Below are positions 19,706 through 30,014 of a stretch of 44,839 nucleotides of DNA, piece after piece. The notes beneath the pieces are model-generated. The model saw nothing but the letters and a program-made list of their open reading frames with translations, was not told the DNA's origin and made no database searches. The first letter of the stretch is position 1; the number at the start of each line of letters is the position of its first letter. The position numbers and the translations under genes were made by a program. The stretch is taken from NCBI RefSeq assembly GCF_000729995.1, contig NZ_JNFG01000049.1, positions 1 through 44,839 of the forward strand. The letters run 5' to 3'. The stretch is from Caballeronia sordidicola (GTDB lineage: Bacteria; Pseudomonadota; Gammaproteobacteria; Burkholderiales; Burkholderiaceae).

Positions 19706-20469
19706 TCAGCGCCATCGGACGTACGGTGCTCGGCAGCTTCGGCACGATTGGTTACGCGACGCGGATGTTCCTGCGCCTGGTCGTCGAATTCTTTCCTTTG
19801 ATGCGCCGGCCGCGCCTTGTCACGAAACAGATCCTGTTTGTCGGTAATTATTCGCTGTTGATCATTGCGGTTTCGGGCTTGTTCGTGGGTTTTGTGCTCG
19901 GTTTGCAGGGGTATCTCACCCTCAACCGATACGGCTCCGAACAGGCGCTCGGCCTCCTGGTCGCGCTGTCGCTGGTGCGCGAACTCGGGCCGGTGGTAAC
20001 CGCGTTGCTGTTCGCCGGCCGTGCGGGGACGTCGCTGACGGCCGAGATCGGCCTGATGAAAGCCGGCGAGCAGCTCACCGCCATGGAAATGATGGCCGTC
20101 GATCCGCTCAAGGTGGTGGTCGCGCCGCGCTTCTGGGCGGGCATCATCGCCATGCCGGTGCTAGCGGCCATTTTCAGCGCGGTCGGCATTTTCGGCGGTT
20201 ATGTGGTCGGCGTGCTGATGATTGGCGTGGATTCGGGAGCGTTCTGGTCCCAGATGCAAGGCGGCATCGACGTATGGAGCGATGTAGGTAACGGCGTGAT
20301 CAAGAGCCTGGTGTTCGGCTTCGCCGTGACGTTCATCGCGTTGTTCCAGGGTTATGAAGCCCAGCCGACGCCGGAAGGCGTTTCGCGCGCAACCACGAAA
20401 ACGGTGGTGTACGGCTCGCTGGCCGTGCTCGGGCTGGATTTCCTGCTGACCGCGCTGATGTTCAACTGA
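19702..20469 (+). CDS. mlaE: Phospholipid transport permease MlaE
   Basis: 255 residues, with five or six predicted hydrophobic helices. It is the integral membrane subunit of the Mla transporter. The MlaE/DUF140 signature is clear: SLVRELGPVVTALLFAGRAG followed by SLTAEIGLMKAGEQLTAMEM, the region that contacts MlaF. The C-terminal VTFIALFQGYEAQPTPEGV is also conserved. Translationally coupled to mlaF through an ATGA overlap. Confidence 0.96.
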   Translation: MISAIGRTVLGSFGTIGYATRMFLRLVVEFFPLMRRPRLVTKQILFVGNYSLLIIAVSGLFVGFVLGLQGYLTLNRYGSEQALGLLVALSLVRELGPVVTALLFAGRAGTSLTAEIGLMKAGEQLTAMEMMAVDPLKVVVAPRFWAGIIAMPVLAAIFSAVGIFGGYVVGVLMIGVDSGAFWSQMQGGIDVWSDVGNGVIKSLVFGFAVTFIALFQGYEAQPTPEGVSRATTKTVVYGSLAVLGLDFLLTALMFN

Positions 20470-20587
20470 CTACTCCGGTCAGGACCGCGACGCTTTTTGC
20501 GGGGCGATTCTGCTCACCGGTTCGTGGACGTTGTGAAGGGCACAGTCCTTCACGCAAAAAACTGCGACAAGATTCTTTGGGAAGACG

Positions 20588-21145
20588 ATGAAAAAGACTG
20601 CTGCTCTCGACTTTTGGGTCGGCCTCTTCGTGGTGCTGGGCTTTGTGGCGCTGTTATTCCTTGCGTTGAAGGCGGGCAACATGAGTTCGCTGTCGTTTCA
20701 GCCGACCTACGCGGTGAGGCTGAAATTTGACAATATCGGCGGGCTGAAACCGCGTGCGCCGGTTAAGAGCGCGGGCGTGACGGTGGGCCGCGTGGATTCC
20801 ATCGGCTTTGACCAGAACACGTATCAGGCGTTGGTTACGATCGATCTCGACAAGCAATACCAGTTTCCGAAGGATTCGTCGGCAAAGATTCTCACGTCGG
20901 GCTTGCTCGGCGAGCAGTACATCGGCCTGGAGCCGGGTGGCGACGACCAGATGCTCAAAGCTGGCGACACCATTTCGATGACGCAATCGGCGGTGGTTCT
21001 TGAGAATCTGATCGGGCAATTCCTGTACAACAAGGCGGCGGATTCGGGTGCCTCCAAGAGCCCGGCAAGCTCCGCTGCAACGCCTGCCGCCCCGGCATCC
21101 CCGGGCGCCGCGAGTGCGATGGGCGCGAGCGCGGCCGCTAAGTGA
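20588..21145 (+). CDS. mlaD: Outer membrane lipid asymmetry MCE protein MlaD
   Basis: 185 residues. One N-terminal membrane helix (FWVGLFVVLGFVALLFLAL) anchors a periplasmic MCE domain (about 38-120: YAVRLKFDNIGGLKPRAPVK, GVTVGRVDSI, LTSGLLGEQYIGLEPGG). MlaD forms a hexameric ring over MlaE through which lipids pass. The MLENLIGQFLYN-like helix (VLENLIGQFLYN) completes the core. After residue 150 the sequence is a low-complexity Ala/Ser/Pro tail. The gap after mlaE is 118 bases. Confidence 0.96.
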   Translation: MKKTAALDFWVGLFVVLGFVALLFLALKAGNMSSLSFQPTYAVRLKFDNIGGLKPRAPVKSAGVTVGRVDSIGFDQNTYQALVTIDLDKQYQFPKDSSAKILTSGLLGEQYIGLEPGGDDQMLKAGDTISMTQSAVVLENLIGQFLYNKAADSGASKSPASSAATPAAPASPGAASAMGASAAAK

Positions 21146-21254
21146 GTCGCTCGGTGAGTAGCTAAGTGAGCCGGGAAATTCCAGGCAGTCGAAGGCAGGC
21201 CGATCTCGCAGTACGGGCCAGCCTTCGGGTCAGCATCAATAAGGAGAAAAAGAA

Positions 21255-22178
21255 ATGCAGGCAATGCGCGTAAGTAGCGCGGCTGTGATGGTGGCTGTGG
21301 CGGTGCTTGCCGGGTGTGCAACCGTCACGACACCGACCAAAGGCGATCCGTTCGAGAGTTACAACCGGACGATGTTCACGATCAACGACAAGATCGATGA
21401 AGTCGCGCTCAAGCCGATTGCGAAGGGTTACGTGTACGTTACACCGCAGCCGGTGCGCGACAGCGTCACGAACTTCTTCGGCAATATCGGCGATATTTAT
21501 ACGGCTGCGAACAATCTGGTGCAGTTGAAGATTGCCGACGGCGTGTCCGACATCATGCGTGTCGTGATGAACTCAATCTTCGGCGTGGCCGGTTTATTCG
21601 ACGTCGCGAGTGTTGCCGGGCTGCCGAAGCACACGCAGGATTTCGGCCTGACGCTGGGCCATTACGGCGTGCCGGCGGGTCCGTATGTCGTGCTGCCGCT
21701 GTTGGGGCCGAGTACTGTGCGTGATACGGCGGGCACGGTTGTCGATTATTTCGGCAGCGTGACAAGCTATGTGGATCCGGCCTGGATCCGCACCACGCTG
21801 TTCGGCGTGCAACTGGTCAACACGCGGGCCAACCTGCTCGGCGCGGGCGATGTGCTGTCGGGCGCTGCGCTCGACAAGTATTCGTTCGTGCGCAATGCGT
21901 ACCTGCAGCGCCGCCAGTATCTTATCGGCGGCGATAACAGCGCGAGCGATAGTAACGAATCCTTGCCGAAGTACGAGGATGTGGACAGTGGCGCGGCAGC
22001 AGGCGCGGCGCCTGCTTCAGCAACCACGGCAACTACGGCAGCGCCGGCTGCAGCGGCGTCGGGATCGGAAGCGGCTTCCGGCGCGGCTGGCGCGAGCGGG
22101 CCCGGCGAGACTTCAGTGCGGCCGGACCAAATGGTGCCCCCGCGGATTCCGTCATTCCCGTCGTTCAGGCTGCGTTAA
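21255..22178 (+). CDS. mlaA: Outer membrane lipoprotein MlaA (VacJ)
   Basis: 307 residues. A lipoprotein signal with lipobox LAGC (Cys20) precedes the MlaA core (about 30-235): DPFESYNRTMFTINDKID, GNIGDIYTAANNLVQ, DFGLTLGHYGVPAGPYVVLP and the donut-forming helices. MlaA removes mislocalised phospholipids from the outer leaflet of the outer membrane and hands them to MlaC. The last about 65 residues are rich in Ala, Ser and Gly and look unstructured. In E. coli mlaA is unlinked to the ABC operon; here it sits between mlaD and mlaC. AAGGAG lies a few bases before the ATG. Confidence 0.95.
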   Translation: MQAMRVSSAAVMVAVAVLAGCATVTTPTKGDPFESYNRTMFTINDKIDEVALKPIAKGYVYVTPQPVRDSVTNFFGNIGDIYTAANNLVQLKIADGVSDIMRVVMNSIFGVAGLFDVASVAGLPKHTQDFGLTLGHYGVPAGPYVVLPLLGPSTVRDTAGTVVDYFGSVTSYVDPAWIRTTLFGVQLVNTRANLLGAGDVLSGAALDKYSFVRNAYLQRRQYLIGGDNSASDSNESLPKYEDVDSGAAAGAAPASATTATTAAPAAAASGSEAASGAAGASGPGETSVRPDQMVPPRIPSFPSFRLR

Positions 22179-22301
22179 AAGCGTGCAGGATGACGACCCG
22201 GTAATATAACGAAAGCACTTCGATGGCTGAATGGGCGTGGAAGATGAACTCATGCTGAACACCACGCTCAAACTCAGGCCACTTTTTTTGCAGAGTCCGT
22301 A

Positions 22302-22931
22302 ATGAAAAAACTATTTCTACTTCCCCTGTTTGCTGTGCTGATGGCGTTTTGTAGCGGCGCGTTCGCGCAAGCTGCCGACATGTCCACCCCGGACGGGCTG
22401 GTCAAGACGGTCACGTCGCAAGTGCTTGATCAGATCAGGGGCGACAAGCAGATCCAGTCGGGCAACCTCTCGCGCATTACGCAACTGGTGAACGAGAAGA
22501 TCCTGCCGTACACGGACTTCACGCGTACCACGCGTCTCGTCATGGGACGCAACTGGAATACGGCCACGCCGCAACAGCAGAAAGACATTGTCGAGCAGTT
22601 CAAGATGCTGCTGATCCGCACGTATTCGGGTGCGCTGGCGCAGGTTCGCGACCAGCAAGTCCAGTACAAGCCGTTCCGCGCGGATCCTAGCGACACAGAC
22701 GTGGTGGTGCGCTCGGTGGTGCTGAACAACGGTTCGCCGATCGAGCTCGACTACCGTCTGTACAAGACACCGCAGGGCTGGAAGGTCTATGACATCAACG
22801 TGCTCGGCGCGTGGCTGATCCAGGCTTACCAGCAGCAGTTCAACGAGCAGATCCAGCAACACGGCGTGGACGGGCTGGTCCAGTTCCTCACGCAGCGTAA
22901 CCAGCAACTGGCGAACGGCAAGGCATCGTGA
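22302..22931 (+). CDS. mlaC: Periplasmic phospholipid carrier MlaC
   Basis: 209 residues with a cleavable signal peptide (cut near GAFAQA, residue 23). The MlaC/Ttg2D fold is shown by YTDFTRTTRLVMGRNWNTAT, FKMLLIRTYSGAL and GWKVYDINVLGAWLIQAYQ. It ferries phospholipids between MlaA and MlaFEDB. Its end overlaps mlaB by four bases. Unlike mlaA, it is preceded by no clear Shine-Dalgarno sequence. Confidence 0.96.
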   Translation: MKKLFLLPLFAVLMAFCSGAFAQAADMSTPDGLVKTVTSQVLDQIRGDKQIQSGNLSRITQLVNEKILPYTDFTRTTRLVMGRNWNTATPQQQKDIVEQFKMLLIRTYSGALAQVRDQQVQYKPFRADPSDTDVVVRSVVLNNGSPIELDYRLYKTPQGWKVYDINVLGAWLIQAYQQQFNEQIQQHGVDGLVQFLTQRNQQLANGKAS

Positions 22932-23197
22932 GTCGCTTCGAAACCGCCGCGACGCTCACGCACGAGAGCGCAAGAAGCGCGCTCGACGCGGGTTTGTCGC
23001 GGATCGCCGCGGGCGCGACCGAAGTCGATTGCGCGTCGCTCAAGCAATTCGACTCGTCGGCGCTCGCCGTGCTGCTCGCGTGGCAACGCGCGGCAGCGGC
23101 TCGCGGCGCGGCGCTCACCGTCGTCAACCTTCCCTCCGGGCTTGCCAGTCTCGCGCAAGCCTATGGCGTAGACACGCTCCTCACCTTCCGACATTGA
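22928..23197 (+). CDS. mlaB: STAS-domain protein MlaB
   Basis: 89 residues, a single STAS domain. The loop and helix containing CASLKQFDSSALAVLLAWQ carry the conserved Asp-Ser-Ser at the site equivalent to the regulatory Thr/Ser of MlaB. It binds MlaF and stabilises and activates the ATPase. GTG start within the mlaC stop region, as expected for a coupled small subunit; it is the last gene of the operon. Confidence 0.9.
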   Translation: MSRFETAATLTHESARSALDAGLSRIAAGATEVDCASLKQFDSSALAVLLAWQRAAAARGAALTVVNLPSGLASLAQAYGVDTLLTFRH

Positions 23198-23297
23198 CCC
23201 TGTCCTGCTGAATCATCGGCGCGTTTGATATCGATCGAACGCACCTTGCAGGGTTTGTTCTGGACTCGCCAGCGGCTAACCTCTGCCGCGTTTAGCC

Positions 23298-23303
23298 TAT
23301 AAT
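23298..23303 (+). promoter_or_regulatory. Candidate -10 element upstream of the ABC-2 exporter genes
   Basis: A perfect TATAAT, about 105 bases before the next start codon, in the 210-base gap after mlaB. The -35 region (GCTAAC at 23275-23280) is poor, so an activator may be needed if this is used. Confidence 0.4.
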
Positions 23304-23407
23304 CAACCGTTTTTTCGGCCTGCTACTCGCCTTTCATTTTGTAAAGGCCGGTTCCGGTTCCGATCCGCACACATCGAGGCGCAGCCCCTGCCGGCGCGCG
23401 CACTGTC

Positions 23408-24334
23408 ATGTCAGCCATAGAAATACGCAACGTCAAGAAGCGCTACAAAGAGCTGCAAGCGCTCAAAGGCGTGAACCTCGTCGTAGAAGAAGGCGAGTTT
23501 TTCGGCCTGCTCGGCCCCAACGGCGCTGGTAAAACGACCCTCATCAGCATCCTCGCGGGCCTCGCGCGCGCCGATAGCGGAGCTATCTCCGTGCTCGGCC
23601 ACGACGTGGTGACCGACTTTCGCCTGGCGCGCCGCGCGCTGGGGGTGGTGCCGCAGGAGCTCGTCTTCGATCCGTTTTTCACCGTCCGCGAGTCACTGCG
23701 CATTCAGTCCGGCTATTTCGGCCTGCGCAAGAACGACGACTGGATCGACGAAATCATGGCCAATCTCGATCTCACCGAGAAAGCCGACGTCAACACGCGC
23801 GCGCTGTCAGGTGGAATGAAACGTCGAGTGCTGGTGGCTCAGGCACTGGTCCACAAGCCGCCGGTGATCGTGCTCGACGAGCCAACCGCAGGCGTCGATG
23901 TCGAATTGCGCCAGACGCTCTGGAAGTTCATCTCCCGGCTGAATCGCGAAGGCCACACCATCGTGCTGACGACGCACTATCTTGAAGAAGCCGAGGCGCT
24001 GTGCGACCGGCTCGCCATGCTGCGTCGTGGTGAAGTCGTCGCGCTTGAACGAACCAGCACGCTGTTGCAGCGTTTCGCCGGCATGCAGCTTTCGTTGCGT
24101 TTCTCTCAGGGCGTATTGCCCGTCGAGTTGCGCGCGCTGGAGGTCGATCCGCGCGCAGCCTCCGGGACCAATCATTTGTTGCGGCTCGCCAGCTACGACG
24201 ACGTTGAGCCAATTTTGGCGAAATGCCGCGCGGCGGGCTGCACATTCGATGAAATCGATGTGCGCAAAGCCGATCTGGAGGATGTGTTCGTGCAGGTGAT
24301 GAACGAGCCGGAAGTCATCGAGGGCCTTTCATGA
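23408..24334 (+). CDS. ABC-2 type exporter ATP-binding protein (YadG-like)
   Basis: 308 residues. Walker A is GPNGAGKTT, the signature LSGGMKRR, Walker B VIVLDEPTAGVD, and the H-loop TTHY. The C-terminal 80 residues form the extension found in drug, lipid and polysaccharide ABC-2 exporters. With the permease overlapping by four bases it makes a half-size exporter like E. coli YadGH or NodIJ. The substrate is unknown; the position between mla genes and murA hints at an envelope role (inference only). Confidence 0.9.
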   Translation: MSAIEIRNVKKRYKELQALKGVNLVVEEGEFFGLLGPNGAGKTTLISILAGLARADSGAISVLGHDVVTDFRLARRALGVVPQELVFDPFFTVRESLRIQSGYFGLRKNDDWIDEIMANLDLTEKADVNTRALSGGMKRRVLVAQALVHKPPVIVLDEPTAGVDVELRQTLWKFISRLNREGHTIVLTTHYLEEAEALCDRLAMLRRGEVVALERTSTLLQRFAGMQLSLRFSQGVLPVELRALEVDPRAASGTNHLLRLASYDDVEPILAKCRAAGCTFDEIDVRKADLEDVFVQVMNEPEVIEGLS

Positions 24335-25086
24335 GCGGCTTTCGTACCCTGTTCTATAAAGAAATCTTGCGCTTCTACAAGGTTGCGTTTCAAACGGTGC
24401 TCGCGCCGGTCATCACGGCGCTTTTGTACCTGATGATCTTCGGGCACGCGCTCACGAATCACGTCGAGGTTTATCCGGGCGTGGCCTACACCAGCTTCCT
24501 CGTGCCGGGCCTCGTGATGATGAGCGTGTTGCAGAACGCGTTCGCAAACAGTTCGTCGTCGCTGATCCAGTCGAAGATCACGGGCAACCTGGTGTTCGTG
24601 CTGCTGCCGCCGTTGTCGCACTGGGAGATGTATTTCGCCTACGTGCTTGCGTCTGTCGTGCGCGGAATTGCGGTCGGCTTCGGCGTGTTCATCGTCACGG
24701 TGTGGTTCATTCCCATGAGTTTCGCCGCGCCGTTCTACATTCTCGGCTTTGCGATTCTCGGTTCTGCCATTCTAGGAACGCTCGGATTGATCGCCGGCGT
24801 CTGGGCCGATAAATTCGACCAGCTTGCGGCATTCCAAAACTTTTTGATCATGCCGCTGACTTTCCTGTCCGGCGTGTTTTACTCCACCCATACGCTGCCG
24901 CCACTCTGGCGCGAAGTGTCGCGGCTGAATCCGTTCTTCTACATGATCGACGGTTTCCGATACGGCTTCTTCGGCATGTCCGATATCAATCCGCTTGTGA
25001 GCCTTGGCATTGTCGGCGGGTTTTTTATCGTGCTGGCCGTCATCGCCGTGCGCTTGCTGGCAAGTGGTTACAAACTGCGTCATTAG
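24331..25086 (+). CDS. ABC-2 type exporter permease (YadH-like)
   Basis: 251 residues with six predicted helices and the ABC-2 membrane core: YTSFLVPGLVMMSVLQNAF, SSLIQSKITGNLVFVLLPPL, the QNFLIMPLTFLSGVFYS motif, then RLNPFFYMIDGFRYGF. Those features match the YadH/NodJ family. It overlaps the ATPase gene by four bases, so the two are made together. Confidence 0.9.
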   Translation: MSGFRTLFYKEILRFYKVAFQTVLAPVITALLYLMIFGHALTNHVEVYPGVAYTSFLVPGLVMMSVLQNAFANSSSSLIQSKITGNLVFVLLPPLSHWEMYFAYVLASVVRGIAVGFGVFIVTVWFIPMSFAAPFYILGFAILGSAILGTLGLIAGVWADKFDQLAAFQNFLIMPLTFLSGVFYSTHTLPPLWREVSRLNPFFYMIDGFRYGFFGMSDINPLVSLGIVGGFFIVLAVIAVRLLASGYKLRH

Positions 25087-25139
25087 TCGCGTCATTGATA
25101 GCGTCATCCATCAATTCGCTTAATTTTCAGGAGACTTCC

Positions 25140-25379
25140 ATGTTGCCGACTCCGGAACAAGTGAAGGAATACATTGCAGGCGGCCTTGCTTGCCAGCATG
25201 TCGAAGTAGAAGGCGACGGCCAGCATTTCTTCGCGACCATCGTGAGCGACGCATTCGAAGGCAAGCGACCCATCGCTCGCCATCAACTCGTCTACGCGGC
25301 GCTCGGCGACCGCATGCGCGCGGAAATCCACGCGCTGAGCATGAAAACGCTGACCCCAGCCGAGTGGAAACCCGTCTGA
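25140..25379 (+). CDS. ibaG: BolA family protein (IbaG/YrbA-like)
   Basis: 79 residues, a single BolA domain: VEVEGDGQHFFATIVSDAFEGK followed by RHQLVYAALGDRMRAEIHAL, with the class II KH-like fold. Family members bind monothiol glutaredoxins and iron-sulfur clusters, and IbaG has been tied to acid stress and envelope traits in Enterobacteria and Vibrio. The invariant His and a Cys (GGLACQHVEVEG) are candidate cluster ligands. The ATG at 25140 is preceded by CAGGAGA. The ibaG-murA linkage is also seen in E. coli. Confidence 0.92.
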   Translation: MLPTPEQVKEYIAGGLACQHVEVEGDGQHFFATIVSDAFEGKRPIARHQLVYAALGDRMRAEIHALSMKTLTPAEWKPV

Positions 25380-25516
25380 GCAGCGTTCCCAACATTTGAT
25401 GATGTCAACGCATCACCCGTAACCGACTGGCTGAAAATTTAGTGCGATTCACTCAAGACAACCGCGACGCCGATAACGGCGCCGCAGCAGGAAGCTCCGT
25501 AGAAGGAACGCCAAGC

Positions 25517-26781
<1,265 letters not shown>

Positions 26782-26785
<4 letters not shown>

Positions 26786-27474
26786 GTTCGCTGCAAACTT
26801 CCCGATCGTTGAGTTCGGTGCCGTCGAGCGCGATGCTGACGCTGGCGTTATCGAAGGGACGCATCTTCGATGAAACCCTGCCGCTGCTCGCCGCAGCCGG
26901 CGTTGAGGTGACCGAAGACCCCGAAACGTCGCGCAAGCTGATCTTGCCGACCACGAATCCGAATTTGCGCGTGATCATCGTGCGCGCAACCGATGTCCCG
27001 ACCTACGTCGAATACGGCGCGGCGGATTTTGGCGTGGCAGGGAAAGACGTGTTGATCGAGCATGGCGGCGGCGGGTTGTATCAACCGATCGATCTGAACA
27101 TAGCGCGCTGCCGGATGTCGGTGGCGGTGAAGAATGGCTTCGATTACGAAACTGCCGTGCGCCAAGGTGCGCGGCTGCGCATCGCGACAAAATATGTTGA
27201 AGTGGCACGTGAGCATTTCGCGGCGAAGGGCGTTCACGTCGATCTGATCAAGCTGTATGGATCGATGGAACTGGCGCCGCTGGTCGGTCTGGCCGACGCC
27301 ATTGTCGACTTGGTCAGCTCCGGTAATACGTTGCGTGCGAATGATTTGGTCGAAGTTGAAGAAATCATGGAAATATCGTCGCGTCTGGTCGTCAACCAGG
27401 CTGCGCTGAAACTGAAGCGCGCTGCGTTGAAACCGTATCTCGATGCGTTCGAACGCGCGTCGGTGGGCGCGTAA
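26782..27474 (+). CDS. hisG: ATP phosphoribosyltransferase, short form
   Basis: 230 residues. It catalyses the first step of histidine synthesis (ATP plus PRPP). This is the short HisG that lacks the C-terminal regulatory ACT-like domain: LALSKGRIFDETLPLL, YVEYGAADFGVAGKDVL, and the PRPP loop DAIVDLVSSGNTLRAN. Short HisG normally needs HisZ for activity and feedback; no hisZ is in this window. The start at 26782 overlaps murA by ATGA; a second ATG at 26833 lies nearer to the usual start. Confidence 0.96.
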
Positions 27475-27501
27475 AAGTAGGGCAAATAAACGGATACCAG
27501 C

Positions 27502-28827
27502 ATGTCTATCAAGATTCGCAAACTCGATTCCAGCGCCAATGGTTTTCACACGGCGCTGCACGCGGTGCTCGCGTTCGAGGCGAGCGAGGACGAAGCTATC
27601 GAGCGCTCGGTCGCGCAAATTCTCGCCGATGTCAAAACGCGTGGCGACGACGCCGTCCTGGACTACACGAACAAGTTTGACCGGCTGAAGGCCGAAAGCG
27701 TCGCGTCGCTGGAATTGCCGCAGGCCGAACTGGAAGAGGCGCTCGAAGGGCTTGAGCCGAAACGACGTGCCGCGCTGGAAGCGGCGGCGGCGCGCGTGCG
27801 CGGTTATCACGAGAAACAGCGGATCGAGTGCGGCAGCCATAGCTGGCAGTACACGGAAGCCGACGGCACAGTGCTCGGCCAGAAAGTCATGCCGCTGGAT
27901 CGCGCCGGTATCTATGTCCCAGGCGGGAAGGCGGCGTATCCGTCGTCGGTGCTGATGAACTCGATTCCCGCGCGCGTTGCCGGCGTGAAGGAAATCGTGA
28001 TGGTCGTGCCCACGCCGGACGGCGTGAAAAATCCGCTGGTGCTCGCGGCCGCCTTGCTGGGCGGCGTGGATCGCGTGTTCACCATCGGCGGCGCGCAGGC
28101 GATCGGCGCGTTGGCTTACGGCACGCAATCCATTCCCGCCGTCGATAAAATCTGCGGCCCGGGCAACGCGTACGTGGCATCGGCGAAACGGCGCGTGTTC
28201 GGCACGGTCGGTATCGACATGATCGCGGGACCGTCGGAAATCCTGATTATCTGCGACGGCACCACGGACCCGCGCTGGGTCGCAATGGACCTGTTCTCGC
28301 AAGCCGAACACGACGAACTCGCGCAATCCATCCTGCTGTGCCCGGACGCCGCGTTCATCCAGCGCGTGGAAGACGCGATCAACGAATTGCTGCCCACGTT
28401 GCCCCGTCGCGATGTGATCCAGCGCTCGCTTGAAGACCGCGGCGCGCTGATCAAGGTCGCCGACATGAACGAAGCCTGCGCGATCGCGAACGACATCGCG
28501 CCGGAACACCTCGAAATCTCCGCGCTCGATCCGCATCACTGGGCCGCGCAGATCCGTCACGCGGGCGCGATTTTCCTTGGCCGCTACACGAGCGAAAGCC
28601 TCGGCGATTACTGCGCGGGACCGAACCACGTGCTGCCGACTTCCCGCACTGCGCGGTTCTCATCGCCGCTGGGTGTGTACGACTTCCTGAAGCGCTCGAG
28701 CGTGATTGAAGTCAGCGCCGAAGGCGCGCAGACGCTCGGCGAGATTGCAGCCGAACTGGCGTATGGCGAAGGCTTGCAGGCGCATGCGCGCAGCGCTGAA
28801 TACCGGATGAAAAACACGTCGCAGTAA
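27502..28827 (+). CDS. hisD: Histidinol dehydrogenase
   Basis: 441 residues. It carries out the last two steps (histidinol to histidine, NAD and zinc dependent). The motifs are YVPGGKAAYPSSVLMNSIPA, GGAQAIGALAYGT, DKICGPGNAYVA, AGPSEILI, the zinc-binding QAEHD, and PEHLEI. The overall length is standard. It follows hisG by 27 bases. Confidence 0.97.
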   Translation: MSIKIRKLDSSANGFHTALHAVLAFEASEDEAIERSVAQILADVKTRGDDAVLDYTNKFDRLKAESVASLELPQAELEEALEGLEPKRRAALEAAAARVRGYHEKQRIECGSHSWQYTEADGTVLGQKVMPLDRAGIYVPGGKAAYPSSVLMNSIPARVAGVKEIVMVVPTPDGVKNPLVLAAALLGGVDRVFTIGGAQAIGALAYGTQSIPAVDKICGPGNAYVASAKRRVFGTVGIDMIAGPSEILIICDGTTDPRWVAMDLFSQAEHDELAQSILLCPDAAFIQRVEDAINELLPTLPRRDVIQRSLEDRGALIKVADMNEACAIANDIAPEHLEISALDPHHWAAQIRHAGAIFLGRYTSESLGDYCAGPNHVLPTSRTARFSSPLGVYDFLKRSSVIEVSAEGAQTLGEIAAELAYGEGLQAHARSAEYRMKNTSQ

Positions 28828-28866
28828 GCAACTACAAGTAAAGACGCGAACCGAGTTAAACACCGA

Positions 28867-28884
28867 GGCGGCCTTAGAGCCGCC
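28867..28884 (+). other. Hairpin between hisD and hisC
   Basis: GGCGGC (28867-28872) pairs with GCCGCC (28879-28884) across six bases, in the 87-base gap. No T-tract follows. It could be an RNA processing or stability element. Confidence 0.3.
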
Positions 28885-28914
28885 CAACGTCCGGCGCTGG
28901 AGTCCGGCAATACC

Positions 28915-29985
28915 ATGACACGACCACAAGACATTCTGCGCCCCGACGTCCTTGCAATGACGTGTTATCCCGTGCCGAATTCAACCGGCCTCGTGAAGCT
29001 CGACGCGATGGAAAATCCGTATCGCTTGCCGGGGAAGCTGGCTGCTGAATTGGGTGAGCGGCTGGCGGACGTCGCGTTGAACCGATACCCGGAACCCCGC
29101 CCGACCGCGTTGCTCGAGAAGATCAAACGCGTCATGCAGGTGCCTGCCGCGTGCGAGGTGCTGCTCGGCAACGGTTCGGACGAGTTGATCAGCATGATGT
29201 CGATGGCGTGTGCGAAACCCGGCGCCGCAGTCGTCGCGCCGGTTCCCGGCTTCGTGATGTACGAGATGTCGGCGAAATTCGCGGGGCTTGAGTTTATCGG
29301 CGTGCCGTTGAACGAGGATTTCACGCTCGACGTCGATGCGCTGATCGCCGCGATCGAAACGCACAATCCGGCACTCGTGTACCTCGCCTATCCGAACAAT
29401 CCGACTGGCACGCTTTACGATGACGCGGACATTGAATGCGTGATCGCGGCGGCATCGAATAGCCTGGTTGTAATCGATGAAGCGTACCAACCGTTCGCCC
29501 AGCAAAGCTGGCTGCCGCGCGCGGCAGATTTCGACAACGTGGTCGTGATGCGGACGATGTCGAAGCTGGGTCTGGCGGGTATTCGCCTGGGTTATCTGGC
29601 GGGCAAGGCGTCGTGGACCACGGAATTCGATAAAGTGCGCCCGCCGTACAACGTCAATGTGCTGACGCAAGCGGCCGCGGATTTCATGCTCGATCACCTC
29701 GATGTCCTCGATGCCCAGGCCACAGAACTTCGTGCCGAGCGCACGCGTCTGGAACAAGCAATCAAGTCGCTGCCCGGCGCGACTGTTTTCCCGAGCGCAG
29801 GAAACTTCCTGCTCGTTCGTGTTCCCGATGCCGCTGTCGTCTTCGAAACCCTGCTGACATCGCGGGTTTTGATCAAAAACGTGAGTAAAATGCATCCGTT
29901 ATTGGCAAATTGCGTCCGTTTGACGGTCGGATCGGCAGAAGAGAATGCGCAAATGATCGCCGCACTGAAACTCGCGCTGCACTGA
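28915..29985 (+). CDS. hisC: Histidinol-phosphate aminotransferase
   Basis: 356 residues, a PLP-dependent class II aminotransferase converting imidazole-acetol phosphate to histidinol phosphate. Visible elements: LDAMENPYRLP, LLGNGSDELI for the cofactor phosphate, YLAYPNNPTGTL, VVIDEAYQPFA, and the PLP-binding lysine in RTMSKLGLAGIRLGYL. ATG at 28915 after an 87-base gap from hisD. Confidence 0.97.
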   Translation: MTRPQDILRPDVLAMTCYPVPNSTGLVKLDAMENPYRLPGKLAAELGERLADVALNRYPEPRPTALLEKIKRVMQVPAACEVLLGNGSDELISMMSMACAKPGAAVVAPVPGFVMYEMSAKFAGLEFIGVPLNEDFTLDVDALIAAIETHNPALVYLAYPNNPTGTLYDDADIECVIAAASNSLVVIDEAYQPFAQQSWLPRAADFDNVVVMRTMSKLGLAGIRLGYLAGKASWTTEFDKVRPPYNVNVLTQAAADFMLDHLDVLDAQATELRAERTRLEQAIKSLPGATVFPSAGNFLLVRVPDAAVVFETLLTSRVLIKNVSKMHPLLANCVRLTVGSAEENAQMIAALKLALH

Positions 29986-30014
29986 AATCTCTTAAAAGTC
30001 TCAAAGGAAACACC

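Noticed and set aside
26848..28629. A 593-codon leftward frame across hisG and hisD
   Set aside because: Composition is typical of an antisense shadow (Arg/His/Asp rich) and it covers two sure genes.
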